NCBI GenBank assembly: GCA_012064385.1
Contig: QRDG01000027.1
Coordinates: 1,140,708-1,204,707 of the forward strand
Source: Puccinellia tenuiflora
Taxonomy: Eukaryota; Streptophyta; Magnoliopsida; Poales; Poaceae
Direction: 5' to 3'
DNA: 64,000 nucleotides
Shown here: in pieces, positions 10,601 to 22,900 of the stretch
How the letters are laid out: every line of letters begins with the position of its first letter
How positions within the stretch are numbered: the first letter of the stretch is position 1
Notes under the pieces: generated by a model
The model's input: the letters and a program-made list of their open reading frames with translations, nothing else
Told to the model about the DNA's origin: nothing
Databases searched by the model: none
Made by a program: the position numbers and the translations under genes

Positions 10601-13600
10601 AATCACCATCTTCGATTGCGATGGATATTATAGCCTGTATAAAAATATTGGTACAAAAATAAGCATAAGCAATTTGTTGTCGGCAATTTCAACTGGCTTG
10701 TATAAATTCAAGCTCCAAAGTACTGCTAAATTCATCTAAGTGTGCTTTTCTAAATAAACTAAGACACCAAATAGGCATAAGAAATTTGTTCTCGGGAATT
10801 TCGATGTTATAGACTTATAGTGCAAGATATGGACAACAAAGGAACAAAGAACAGGAGAAAAAAGCCTCTGCAAGAAGAAAGTTTGAATATAGACTCCTAA
10901 TGTATCGTGCCATTACTTCCACTGAAAAACGTAAAGCATATAGTTTTAAAGCTTGCTCACAAATGCACCTAAACTTATTTATTCATTAGCAGTTAAGCTC
11001 TCAAAAGCAACATGATCATTTTCTCTCATAGTGTCCTACAAAATCTAACCACCTCAATTAGCTTTGTGCAAACTCAAAACATGCTATCTGCGATGCCATG
11101 CGTGATAAGATCCTTTTAATCAAGGTACTTGATCAGAATTTGCAAAAGAACATGAATGTACTGTTTGGCCTTCCAAGTTCCTACCTTTACAGCATCCACA
11201 TTCTTTTGTTTCATGTCCGCAACACAATGAAGGTATGTGAACTTGGCTACAGATGTCACAAAGGCATCTCTCTGCGTCTGCATGCACATTACGGAGGTGA
11301 CATGCACTGCGGATCTGAATCCCTGCAAACACTGTGACGTAGCAGCCTTATCATCACATTGGTCAAGCGTCATGCTGAATGCAGCCATCATAGGGGCCCA
11401 ACAAACCTCCATCATGAATCGTAAAATGGTTGTCTCGGTAATAACATGAAATATAGATCTGCATGTAGCACAAGGTTGAATTTATATATAGCAGCAGATG
11501 CAAAAAAAAAAATGGCTATGAATAGTTGTTATGGTCTTACTCGGATTTCCCACTCTTTGCTTTGAATTTCTCATGTATGTTCTTGATGAGCAAGTCATTT
11601 GCTCCAAGTGCCTTGTCTTCAGCTTGTTTCCAGTTGACAAGGTTTATAATATTGTCTAAGCCCAAGAGCTTCATTACACTACTAGGTTGCTTGTTTTGTG
11701 GAACTGATGAATCAGCACTCATTTTGATCTCATTTTTTACAATTTGGTCATACAATGTACTCAGATAAACTTCAGGCAAATCCTTCCCATCATCAATTCC
11801 TCGATTATTTCTAATGAAGTCGGATTTAGACATCTACACAAGGAAAATCCCATTAGTGAGTATGCACTCTTTTACTGACAACAGAGGCAAATAATCATTT
11901 CACTAACCTTATCCTTGACCATCATATTGTGAGCATCAGTATTGAGCATGATTACAGAATAAGCAAGAACATATGCAGTGTCTGCACTAGTAAAAGAATT
12001 TGGGTTGCATTTGCAATAACGTTCAGCAAACTTTTCCATGACCCGATCAATTTTCTGTGCTTCCCCAGGCAACCTGAAACCTCGCAAGTAATACCTAATG
12101 GCTTCACCGAAGTCCATAGCTTCGAAATTTAGTGCATCGACATATGCGTGCATAACTTTGATGGGGAATTCATCTCTTTCGCCTAAATAGTCCCCTATCA
12201 TTGTTGCATTTAAACCAGCAGTATTTCTCAAGAAAGAAGCAACATCTTCTGGGGATTGACCTATCTTCTGGCTTTTAGTGAGGAAATCAATACCCTTAGA
12301 AGGTTTTCTGTTAAACAAGGAAATTCCTTTCTGCAGAACAAAATGTATACTTCAGTAATTATAATGTGAATCTCCCTCAAAACGCACTAACAATGGAGGG
12401 AATATAATCCAAGCACGCAAATATTACATACCTGCAGTTCTATTTTATAAGCACGGCGTTGTTCGAGTGAGGAAGCATCAGATGTGTCTGGGCTATAAGA
12501 GTCTGATTGCAGTTCATAATCAATTCCCATCCCATCTTCTCCAATAGGGGTGTTAGGACTGTCTATCGAATTTAAAGAAACTTCAGAATTTTTGGGTGAA
12601 AAATCACCAATTCTCAATTGTTGGTCCATCCATGAACCCATCGATCTGAGTATGGTTGCAAGGCACTTGACTGACTCAATCCGAAATGTTTGGTCTTGGG
12701 CTGGGGTTAATGTTGTTGTGGCTCCAGGAGGAACCCCTAGAGCAGTCTTTAGAAGGCCGTTGACAGTCCTGTAAATATCTGCTGGAATTAGAAGTGCTTC
12801 AATATACGATGGAAAGAGAGAGAATTACAATTTTCACATAGAACTGTGCGCTTAGCTCAATGTATCACTACTTCCACCATACTTGACTTGAGGACCTCTA
12901 GCGGATTACGGGCTACCCTGACCACAACATAACTGGAATTTACTATTCATCGGGAAGAGTTTTACATACCTTTCAAAAATATTTGGTGCATCAACATCAC
13001 AATCATAGTTCACAAAGATATCAATAAGAACCTGAGATTCTTTACAGATCTTCTCCAGCAAATTTAGAACTGTCATTTTCTGCAGAAAACTAGGCTGATG
13101 GACATTCTCGAGAACCCTTAGGACAAGCATAGGAAAAAATATTCCAATTTCTTCTTTCAGCCCAGATCTAAACCTTGACAGCAAACCCACAAATATGGAG
13201 CAAAGAAGCTGGAAAATACTCATTGCTGACAAGGCACTGTTTTTCAACAACGACAGACAAAGATACTGCTTGATTGCTCCAAGGTACCTGCAGGAAAGGA
13301 AAAAGAATCTTCAGTGCATACCTTTTACTCTCTACCAAGATCACATTAAAATGGAATGCTCCTTTATGAAATAACCTACAATTACTTAGTAATCTCTCCT
13401 GCATAATCTTACTATCGACCAGAATCAGAGTGAATAGCGGCTTTTCATATCTTGCAAGTACATACAACCACAACCACTTGAGGGCTCCACTGTTCTGTTG
13501 GAACTATTCTTTTCCATTTCCATGGATACACAATCATAGAGGCTAAAAGTTTCATGTATGCACTTCCAACAAGTTCGCTGAACAAAGAGCATATATTCAG

Positions 13601-15889
13601 CACTACCATTTCTACCTTCTGATAAATGATGAAAATCTTCTATTAATAGTTTAATACCACTACGAAATAAAACATGGGAGTTGGTCAGAGCAGCGGCTGT
13701 GGTGGTTGCTGCATTCACTGCTCTCACCCCCCTTCAACTTTACTTAAATATCTTTACTGAAAAAGGAAGCAAAAAAATACCTCCCGGTAAACAAATACTT
13801 CAACACATATCATGTTGAGTTTCAGAATGAAGCACCACTGTTGGTGGCAAAACCGAGGATGTGGCATAGGATGAGCAGTGGCAGAGACGTGATACAACCG
13901 GGACATCAGCCAGATGTCACCACAGAGAAAGGGCCATGGAGTGATGAGTTGGGGGCTTGGGGCATATGTTTTCCATAGCAGAGTACGGACATTCAACTAG
14001 TTTAACAAAATAGCACTACATTCTAGTCATTTATAATATGAATTAAATGACATTATGTCTGCCTCCCTCGTGTCAATCCTATCACATATGCAGCTGAAAC
14101 AGTAATAACAGCATGATTTTTTCCTCTTGTGTATACTCCCATGTTGCTTCTTATTTATTTTCTTAGATCTTCTAGTGAACTTGCACAGACTAAGATACTA
14201 ATGTTTGTTGTTCAAAAAAAAGATAACAATGTTCGGATACAGAGTAACAGACTAATTTTTTAGCTGAAAGCTGTAGGGGAGGCCCCGATCGTAAATTTTA
14301 TTGAAGTGATAAAAAATATACAAGATGCAAGGAAGGGGAGAATGTACAAAAGGGCCTAGCTCAGGGCATAGCCCAAAGGAAATTACAGTGTCTACCCAGG
14401 CTATAAGCGGAGATTTCAGAACGTTGATGACAATACTGTACCTATCAAGAATACATATCCATACTAGTTTCTGACAAGTAATTAATTTATTAATGACATC
14501 TATACGATAGCTGTTCCTCAGCCTAGTTCTTTCATTTCCACACTTGTCATTCAATATAGAACGAAGTTTTACTGAACCCCCAAAGTAACAATCTTTTCTA
14601 TTGGCCTTGCAAAATTGTATCTATCATAATAGACTAATACCCATCACCCATTTCCCATATCACATTCTCATCGTTGACGGTATGTTCCAAAGCTCATACA
14701 AATATGTTGAGACAAACATTCATGAGCTATTATTAGTGTATACTATGTTTCTATCTTGTATGTTTTATGCCTTCTTTCCCACGGTCATTTAAGTTATCAA
14801 GTATTCTTCTAATTCACCGCAATAACAATATTTGCATAGATTGAAAATGCCACAAGTTGAACTGTTAAAATGCAAATAACTGAGACAAGAGCAACTATGA
14901 TCATACTTTTCATTTGTTCTCCAGAATGGCCCAGCATTGTCCACAACCATCTTGAGCAACTCGAGAGACAACACCTTCCCCCGCAGCAGCACCTGGTCCT
15001 CAGGGTTATCTGGAGTTGAGAACTTCATTGACAGCTTGCACAGATTCTTGAATAATGCCAACCCATCCTCCCTGATCTTGCTGATTCCCCCCTCCTCCGT
15101 CTCATCGACCTCAGCTGCGGCCACCGGAGTCCCTGGCTCCGGGACATCACTCCCCTCCATCGCCTCGTTTATAAACCCCTGCGCTACCAGCACAATGTTG
15201 GAGTCGTTGAGGCTGCGATCAGACACATCCATCAAGTCCGTGGTGGACACCGTCTGCACACGCACATCCATCGAGTCCACCTCCACGCGTGCGAACACGA
15301 TCACCAGCACCTGCGCGAGCGCCAGCTTCGCACAGAGCTGGTTGGCGCTGCTGCTGCTGCTAAGGTATATGTTGTAGCAGGTTTTGAGCATTTGGCCGAG
15401 GCCCTCGCCGCGGATAGTGATGGAGGGGCACCGCGCCGCAGCGACAAGCACGCGGAGGGTAGAGAGCTCCATGGCGTCATCGTTAAGGGCGCCGCAGGAG
15501 AGGACTGCCGCGAGGAGCTTGGAGCCAGGGGAGTCGTCGGTGGCCGCGCCGAGGTCGCCGAGGAGGAGGCGGTGGTAGAGGAGCTTGGCGACGCAGTCGA
15601 GCGCGGGGTCGGCGACCTTGGGGGACGCGGACTCGAGGGCGAGGATCAGCGCGTGGAGCGAGGCGGCGGCGGCGGCGACGGGCAGGCCGAGGAGCGCCGA
15701 GGGGTGCGGCGAGGTAGGGTCGGGCGGAGGGTACGAGGACGAGGAGAGGAGGTCGAGCGCCGACTTGGCCGCGGCGACGAGCGCCGAGTGCTTCCGCCAC
15801 GCCGCGTTTTTGATGATGCGGTCGAGCGCCGGGCCGAGCACGCGGCCCGACGGGGTCGAGCCGCCGAGCGGCGACGTGGGGGACGCCAT
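7642..15889 (-). CDS. BIG-type ARF guanine-nucleotide exchange factor (Sec7 protein)
   Basis: Large brefeldin-A-inhibited-type ARF-GEF that loads GTP on ARF GTPases at the trans-Golgi/endosome. Minus-strand exons are 15889-14907, 13287-12970, 12768-12432, 12330-11908, 11833-11541, 11458-11185, 10634-10132, 10012-9691, 9553-9205, 9109-8460 and 8250-7642. They join in frame to 1686 aa, the normal length of plant BIG proteins. Order: DCB-type N-terminus (RIIKNAAWRKHSALV), HUS region, Sec7 domain in exon 4 with RYYLRGFRLPGEAQKIDR (catalytic Glu) and AYVLAYSVIMLNTDAHN, then HDS domains including EIAHYNMNRIRLVWSRIW and DYFPYITETETTTFTDC. The N-terminus resembles the BIG1/BIG4 subgroup more than BIG2/3/5; this is an inference from memory of the families. 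No stops or frameshifts. Confidence 0.95.
13288..14906 (-). other. BIG intron 1 (1.6 kb) with LINE-like 3' fragment
   Basis: The first intron has no coding exon. Around 14264-14440, read on the minus strand, CAATAAAATTTACGATCGG is followed by GGCCTCCCCTACAGC and then TTTCAGCTAAAAAA. This looks like the 3' UTR and A-tail of a grass LINE, but no target duplication was found. The rest is unremarkable. Confidence 0.4.
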
Positions 15890-16428
15890 TCCGGGAGACC
15901 GGAGGAGAGTCCGCTACGCGCTGGTCTTCGCCGTCGTCGTGGTCATTGGAGGCAGAGAGATCTGAGAGAGGGGAGGAGGAAGAGGGGTGGAACAAATGGG
16001 AATGCGAGGGAGGTGACGGGTCTCCGTGTGCGCGTGGGGTGGAAGAGAAGAGAGGAAGGAGGAGGGGTAAGACTGGCATTTACACTTTCCACGGGGTAAA
16101 CAGTGAAACTTTCCTGGGCGGACGTTACCGTACTAGTTTAGCAATTTGCTCCCTGCGTTATTTTGTATTCGCTTCGCCTGAACTGAGTCCTGACGTCTCG
16201 CCCCCAACCCCCACCGCTGCAGCCTCCTACGCCCGCCGCCGCCGTCGCCGTTCCTTCTCCCTCCGCCGGGGCATCGCGTTCCTTCTGTCCCCACCCCGCC
16301 CCAGTCTCTGGCCATTGGGTTTCGAGGTATATGAGGCCGTTTTCATCCAGCGATTAGTTAAAATCCCACTGACCTTCACATTTTCTAGGGTGTGCCGGTG
16401 TAGCGCCATCTAGATCCGCCCTTGGCTG
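15890..16428. promoter_or_regulatory. divergent promoter region shared by BIG and MED18
   Basis: The two start codons are 539 bp apart and face away from each other. The interval is GC-rich next to both genes and has no obvious TATA box, typical of broadly expressed plant genes. A shared bidirectional promoter is inferred from spacing alone. Confidence 0.5.
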
Positions 16429-18941
16429 ATGGAGTGCGTGGTGCAGGGTATCATCGAGACCCAGGTATTGTGGTTCCTTGTGTTTGTATAGTGATTGATA
16501 CGCGCAGTAGCTTCCCTTTTGCTGTTATTGCTCGAGTGAACTCCAGTTGGGCAGAACATATGTTGTTTCATGTGGAATCGAATTGTCAAGCATGCTGTAG
16601 TGTGTGACTGATTTGAAGAATGACTGGAAAAATCAAATGTCAAAGCGTAGTTCCAGTTGATGAGTTATGTATTCCATGGAATCAACTTGCGAAGGATCCT
16701 GTAATGCATGACTGATTTGAACAATGATCTGGAAAAATCACTTGTCATAACGTACATCAGAGTGATGATTTATGTATATTATGGAATCAACTTGTGGATG
16801 ATATTGTAAATGCATGACTGATTTGAACAGAAATCACATGCCATAACCTAGTTCAGAGTGATGATTTATGTATATAACTTCTGTATAGTGAATCTTCGTA
16901 GGATGGCGCACCATTCTTGTTGACATGCACAACTTTTTTCATCGAACATGAGCTTTTGAGCTCTCTTAATGCTACTTCCGGTTCAGTCTACTATAGAGAT
17001 CATGTTGAATTACCTGTAAAAACCAGCAACTGCCATGCTCAGACCTAGTTAACTCTCCCTAGTCAGTTCTTAAGAGGATAGTTAACATTGTTATCTCTTC
17101 TATAAGCATGATTTCGCATCAGAACTTTATGTTCGTAGAGAATAATAAATGATGCTACAGTTTCTCATTGATTCATTATCTCTAACTCTCCATGACAAGT
17201 TGGTGGTTACTAGTCACTTATTGTTTGTTCTATCAGATTGAATCAACACTACACTTTTAAAGAAAATGTCACAAAATTGATACTAGATCATGTTGACCAC
17301 TCCTCCACTTTGGGGGCACTACTTCTGATATAGTTATATAATAGCTTTTCTGTACAGTTGGAGGGATCGCATAATTTGCTTGTTTACAGTAAAAGGAATT
17401 TCAGTCCACATATTTAGACTTCATTCATTTAGGATATCATTTTGGTGTCGGAGTTGTCAGTATAACTATCTCCCTGCACTAGTTTACCAGTTGCCTTCTC
17501 ATGAATAGGACCTCTAAAACTGTAAGATTTATGATATCCCTTAAAAGATAGTATCCCTGGTCAGTCAACCATACACCTCATGCTGAAATAGAATTACGTG
17601 TAAAATCCATCACCTGCTGCGCTCACCTGATTTAACTCTCCTTAATATGTACTTCATAATGTAACAAACTTGTAATTTCATTCTTAAACATGAAGTGATA
17701 TCTGAATTTTATGTTTATCGAGAATAATAATTAATGCTATATTTGTTTGTTGATTCATTGTCTCCAACTCCATGACGAGTTGGCAGTCACTTGGCATGAA
17801 TTTAGAACAAAAGGTATTTCACAACAATGATGGGTAGATCATGCTGACCACCACAAGTGATATGTCAACCATATTTCTCCACTTTGAGAGCACTACTTAT
17901 CTGATATAATATTATAATGTAAAATATTGCTGTACAGTTGGAGGAATCGCATGATTATATGTTGTTTATTTACATTAAAGGGAGAACTGATTCATCTCAA
18001 CATTCATTTAGACTTCCTTTAATTTTTATTTGAATGCTATTACTCTAGCTTTTTTTTCATTATGCAGCATGTTGAAGCTCTGGAGGTTCTTCTCCAGGGC
18101 CTCTCTGGTGTCCCAAAAGAACGTGTTAGGGTGCATGAGCTCTGTCTTAAAAGTGGACCAAATCTGGGTTAGTTTTTTATTTGTCTATTCTTGGGTTCAT
18201 AAGCAATGGTAGATCTACTGATCTCTTTCATCATACAGGAGTTGTCCCATCAGAGGTTCGTTTGCTGTGTGACTTAGCGCAGCCCACACCATCCTGGTAT
18301 GTTTGTGTTAACTGTTAAGCTGCTGAAATTTGCTCTTCTTTGTAATCTTTTACACTAATCTGCAACTGGTAATATTCATGTAGGACCATAAGACATGTTG
18401 GTGGTTCTGTGAGAGGCGCTGCTGCTGAGCAAATCTCGATTCTTGTGCGTACAATTTTAGAAAGCAAAGCCAGCAACAATGTGTTGCGCTACTTCTACGG
18501 CATAGGTTACAAGTTGGACCATGAACTTCTGAAGGTGGGCTTCGCGTTCCGGTTCCAGCGAGGTGCCCAGTTCACCGTGACGGTCACTTCTACTAACAAG
18601 ATGCCAAAACTCCATGCGACCGATGAAGCTGTGCAGGTCACTCCTGGAATACAGCTAGTGGAAATCACAGCTCCCGCCGCTGCTAACAACTACAATGATG
18701 TCGTTTCAGCTCTCACCTCGTTCTGTGAATACTTAGCGCCGTAAGTACCCCTCAGCTTAAACTCCAGTTGGATAATCTCCATGGTTCTTCCTTTAAACAA
18801 TATACCTTCACTCACGCGGGACCATGAACGTGCTGCAGGCTGCTGCATCTCTCTAAACCAGGTAACTCTACTGGAATCGTCCCGACTGCTGGAGCTGCTG
18901 CCGCCTCGCTCATGTCAAGTGGTGGTGCTAAAACATTGTAA
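16429..18941 (+). CDS. MED18: Mediator complex head subunit MED18
   Basis: Subunit of the Mediator co-activator that bridges transcription factors and RNA polymerase II. Five exons join in frame: 16429-16464, 18068-18167, 18239-18296, 18384-18740, 18839-18941, giving 217 aa, the usual plant MED18 length. Recognisable blocks are MECVVQGIIETQ, HVEALEVLLQGLSGVPKERV, LLCDLAQPTPSWTIRHVGG, FAFRFQRGAQFTVTVTS and a short C-terminal tail ending GGAKTL. The first exon is only 36 bp and is separated by a 1.6-kb intron. No defects were seen. Confidence 0.94.
16600..16880 (+). repeat. three degenerate tandem copies in MED18 intron 1
   Basis: A unit of about 105 bp containing GACTGATTTGAA and GATTTATGTAT recurs at about 16604, 16709 and 16817 with moderate divergence. 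It lies entirely within the intron. Confidence 0.65.
16975..18020 (+). repeat. old segmental duplication within MED18 intron 1
   Basis: Two related blocks about 580 bp apart share an ordered set of matches, including GATTCATT, CTCCACTTTG and CTGTACAGTTGGAGG. The blocks run from about 16975 and from about 17560. Divergence is considerable, so the duplication is old. Confidence 0.55.
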
Positions 18942-19517
18942 ATCTTTGCCACCTGTATCTTTCTGTGCGGCATTGCAGTGACATGCTGCTCTGTACTTCT
19001 TACCAGTTGAAGCGGTACGAATAACATTGCGATGCCATTTTAACTCTGATCTGACTTGTTCAACCAGTGTTGTTCGAGCTCAGTTTTGACCTGTTCATTC
19101 TTTGGCACCACTGAGTCATTTCTTCAAGATGTTGCATGATTCGGTATGCTGGTAGTATTAGATTACCCTTAACCTCAACACTCGAGACGCTCCAGTAGTA
19201 TAACCCTTAACCAGTAGTACTACTATTAGCCTCAACCTTGTTTGCCTGCTAATTCGAGGAAAGTTTTGTTCCGGCAAATAAAACTACAGTTTATTATGAG
19301 CTGCAATGCAGACTTCAGACCAAATATATTTTGGAGTAGTGTCAAACATTACATGAGATTGTACTTGCATGGACATTAGAGCCAGAATATATGGATGCAT
19401 AATCAACTGTTTCTTTCTGTTTCTTTGTTAGGATAATGCTGGTGCCAAATGGTTTAACAGGCGACCAACGTACCTGGACGATCGCTGTTAGTCAAAGATT
19501 TTATTTCAGTTTTGGTT
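18942..19517. other. MED18 3' UTR and spacer before U2
   Basis: Contains the MED18 3' UTR and the downstream flank of the convergent U2 snRNA gene. On the minus strand just past the U2 3' end, CAACCAAAACTGAAA resembles the plant snRNA 3'-end signal CA(N)3-10AGTNNAA with one mismatch. Confidence 0.45.
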
Positions 19518-19712
19518 GGGGTGCGCCGGGCCAGGGCAGTAGTGCAACGCCCAGGCAACGCTTAAGGGCCCCAGTAGCAAGCTACTGTGGTGGGCCCTCC
19601 CCCACAAAAAATAAATTTAATATCGTTGTGGACACATGGCCCACATATCAGATATTAAACTGATAAGAACAGATACTACACTTGATCTTAGCCAAAAGGC
19701 CGAGAAAGGTAT
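19518..19712 (-). ncRNA. U2: U2 spliceosomal snRNA
   Basis: Read on the minus strand, the sequence begins ATACCTTTCTCGGCCTTTTG and continues through GGCTAAGATCAAGTGTAGTA, containing the branch-point recognition sequence GTAGTA. The Sm-site region ATTTATTTTTTGTGG and the 3' stem-loops ending GGCCCGGCGCACCCC follow. This matches U2 snRNA over its whole length of about 195 nt. The gene has a complete plant Pol II snRNA promoter upstream, so it is likely a functional copy. The exact 3' nucleotide is uncertain by a few bases. Confidence 0.96.
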
Positions 19713-19736
19713 GAGTTCTCCGGTGGCTCCGCCCCT

Positions 19737-19788
19737 CCTTTTATACAGCTCTCCCGGCTCCGTCCCCTCCGCGCGGGCGAGGTGGGAC
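19737..19788 (-). promoter_or_regulatory. U2 promoter: TATA box and upstream sequence element
   Basis: On the minus strand, TATAAAAGG is at 19745-19737 and GTCCCACCTCG at 19788-19778. The latter matches the plant USE consensus RTCCCACATCG at 10 of 11 positions. The gap between the elements is 32 bp, the spacing typical of Pol II rather than Pol III plant snRNA genes. TATA to RNA start is about 30 bp. Confidence 0.88.
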
Positions 19789-19997
19789 TAAACTCTCGAA
19801 GCACGCTCTGCGTCGTGCGTTACCGACGTAGGAGTACTAGCTGCGCTCTCAAACAGATCCCGCAAGGCCCAAAACGTAACGGGCTTCTCTGCGAGCAAAG
19901 TCTAGCCCAAAGTTACACGCGTACCCACGGGGGAAACAAACAGAGGTTCTTCTCGTCGAAAAAACGTGAGAGTGCTCCACCGGCTGCCCCGTCTCCG

Positions 19998-22900
19998 ATG
20001 GCCACACCGCCAGCTCCGGCGCCGGCGCCGGCGGCCACCGCCAACTCCGCACCGACGCCTCCGCAACCTCCGTTTAAGGCGCCACCCTTCTCCCAGCCCC
20101 CCTCCACTGCCGGCGCCGTCAAGGACGGAGATCCCTCCCGCCTCCACCTCGACCGCCCCTGCCGCCGGAGTCGCCGCCGGAGCTGCGGCCGAGGACTCTC
20201 CGTACATCATCGCCGTTCCTAGCTACTCAGGTGACTCCTCTCCCCACCCCCAACCCCCGCGGGAACCGGCTCATCGCCTCTTGTGAACGCCAAGACCTAG
20301 AACCCTAGCTAACCGGGTGTTCCGCCTGCAGCCTGGTTCTCCTACGACAGCGTCAGCGACACGGAGCGCCGTCTAATGCCGGAGTTCTTCGAAGGGGAGG
20401 CTGCGGCAGCGTCTGGGTCCCGGGGGCCGGAAGCGTACAAGTACTACCGCAACACCCTGGTGAAGAGGTTCCGGGCGAGGCCGGCGCGGCGGCTGACACT
20501 CACCGAGGCCAGGCGGGGTCTTATCGGCGATGTCGGCTCTGTGCGCCGAGTGTTCGACTTCCTTGAGGAGTGGGGGCTCATTAACTATGGTGCTTCGGCA
20601 CCGGGGGTGAAGCAGGGAAGAGACAAGAGGGAGGAGTTGGCAACATCCCAGACCTCATTGCCTGCTGGGGAGACGATATCCAGGAAGCTTTGCATAGGGT
20701 GCCGCAGCGTCTGCGGCTCTGCCTATTTCACATGTGAGAAGGTGAGTGATTTCCCATTGTCAAGATATGTATGCGGAAACTTGCTTTAGGGATTAGATTA
20801 TATGTTGGACAGACCCAAGTGCACAGAGGCTCCCACACAAGGTGGGGTTTGGGAAGGGATTATAGGAACCTAGTCTTACCCCTACAAAGTGCAGTGCAGG
20901 GAGGCTGGTTCGAATCCAGGACCTCTTGGCACAAGTGGGGAGGACCTCACCACTGCAGTCCATAGATTATATGTTGCATTCATTTATATCTGGTTAGAAC
21001 TATCTTAGCTTATCTGTATGCAAGTTTCCATTTGGCTATAGCGATATGTTTGGTTTGGTGTCATATAGAAAGCACTACATCAGGCCGCAAATTTATGGAC
21101 GTTTACTTTATTATGCAACGTAACTGGGGGAGCGTTTCTTCTGTAGTTATGAATTAGCCTGTGTTGAGAAATTTGTTTGCTTGATTGGAGATATTCCTGG
21201 TTGGTCATTGGGTTTGGTTTAGCTAGCTTGATATGTTCCATTGAAAGGGCGGTAGGACAGATTAGCAAACAAGCTTGTTGATAAAAAAATAATCATGTAT
21301 ATATTTTTGTTTTGGTAATTGGCAATTGTCATTTACATGTAGCGTAGTTTCTTATAAATTTAAGTTGAGGGGTACTTGGTCTTCAGGTGAACAATGTATC
21401 GTCAAAACATTAGTTATAACTTGTATTGTGATGCCTCATAGGTACTCTTGGGGTGGCTGTAAATGTAGAAGGATTGGCAGGGCTGCTTTATAATTTGTTT
21501 TCAACTACTCCCTCCAGTTGACATAAACATGTCACGGACTGGAGGTGGAGGGTATTATCATAAATCGTACAATAAATATTTGCAGACAATATAGTAATTG
21601 CATCCATTTCAAGTCTCTGAAGTTCATTGGAATACTTTGGTTGTCATGTATTTGCCTCTTGATTTGGCTCTATTGTGCATGACTACTATATTTTATATCG
21701 GAGCTACTGTCGTCATATCATGCTTGTATTGTGGCTGAAAGTGTCTTTAGTTTGATGTCTATTTTTATTACAAGAGTTGCCATTTTCTCTTCTTAACTTT
21801 TGCTTGTGATCAGGCGGATATAAGTATCTGCTGTAGATGCTATGTCCGTGGCAACTACAGGCCTGGTCTTACTCATGCAGATTTCAAGAAAGTTGAAATT
21901 AGTGAAGATGCAAAATCAGATTGGACAGACAAGGAAACTCTTCACCTACTTGAGGCTGTCTTGCATTATGGAGAAAATTGGAAGAAGATTTCTGAACATG
22001 TTGGTAGTCGATCAGAGAAAGACTGTGTTGCTAGACTCATCCGATTACCTTTTGGAGAACAGTTCATGGGATCCAAGGAGCAGAAATTGCAGTTTGAGAC
22101 TGATGATGATGTTACTGATGAATCTAGTGCAGAGATCTCAAAACGACTTCGTCTCACGCCACTGGCAGATGCAAGCAATCCAATTATGGCTCAGGTATGT
22201 ATCTTTGTCTTTACCATGGTGTCATAGCTACTAACTCCCTTGAATTGTACTGGCAGTTCAGTATTCAAAATTAATGATAAGAGTATGACTAATCCATACA
22301 GTGATCCACTCTGTGCCTATACAGACAACACGTCTCACTCGCTTTGTACCTAAAATAGTAACATGTAACCAGTTTGCTGAAAGCATGCTATGTTAACCTG
22401 ATATAATTTTGCTATAGATACCATATGTGGATGTAACGCGTTCCTAACTTACCTGGTATTAGTCTTAGTAGTATCTTAGATGTATATCTTGAGCATGCCA
22501 CCTGCTTGTACTTGAAAGCAAAAGCTGCAAATCATAGTGACCAAGAAAATCATATTTGCATGTTGGAACTGGAAGACCTGTTTGGTGTCTAAGAATGTTA
22601 GTTGGACTGGAAGTCTGGAGCAGAGCATTACATTTATACTTTGCTTTCATGTGAATAGATGGAAAACGCAGTACTTGAATAGCCTCAGGTTCTGATGTAG
22701 TGTAAGTTATGTTCCTTCAGACAGGAAACACTATGAGAACTGTAAGATGGTTGTGACAAATAGTTTAAAATAATTTCTGAATTTGGTATTCATAGAACTT
22801 TTGCACATAAGTGTACACAAAACAAGTGTGCGTGCTGGTCTCCACCATGTCTGAATAGCTTCGTTATATGATCATCTAGTTCGAACAAAGAAAGTTATTG

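Noticed and set aside
13425..13727. 100-codon minus-strand frame in BIG intron 1
   Set aside because: No conserved motif and the flanking exons join in frame without it.
15392..16099. Long plus-strand and alternative minus-strand open frames over BIG exon 1
   Set aside because: GC-rich shadow frames opposite a well-supported conserved exon; no motif.
19966..20286. SWIRM-frame open reading upstream of SWI3B exon 1 start
   Set aside because: Begins with GTG, not ATG, and encodes an Arg-rich out-of-frame translation; does not solve the frameshift.
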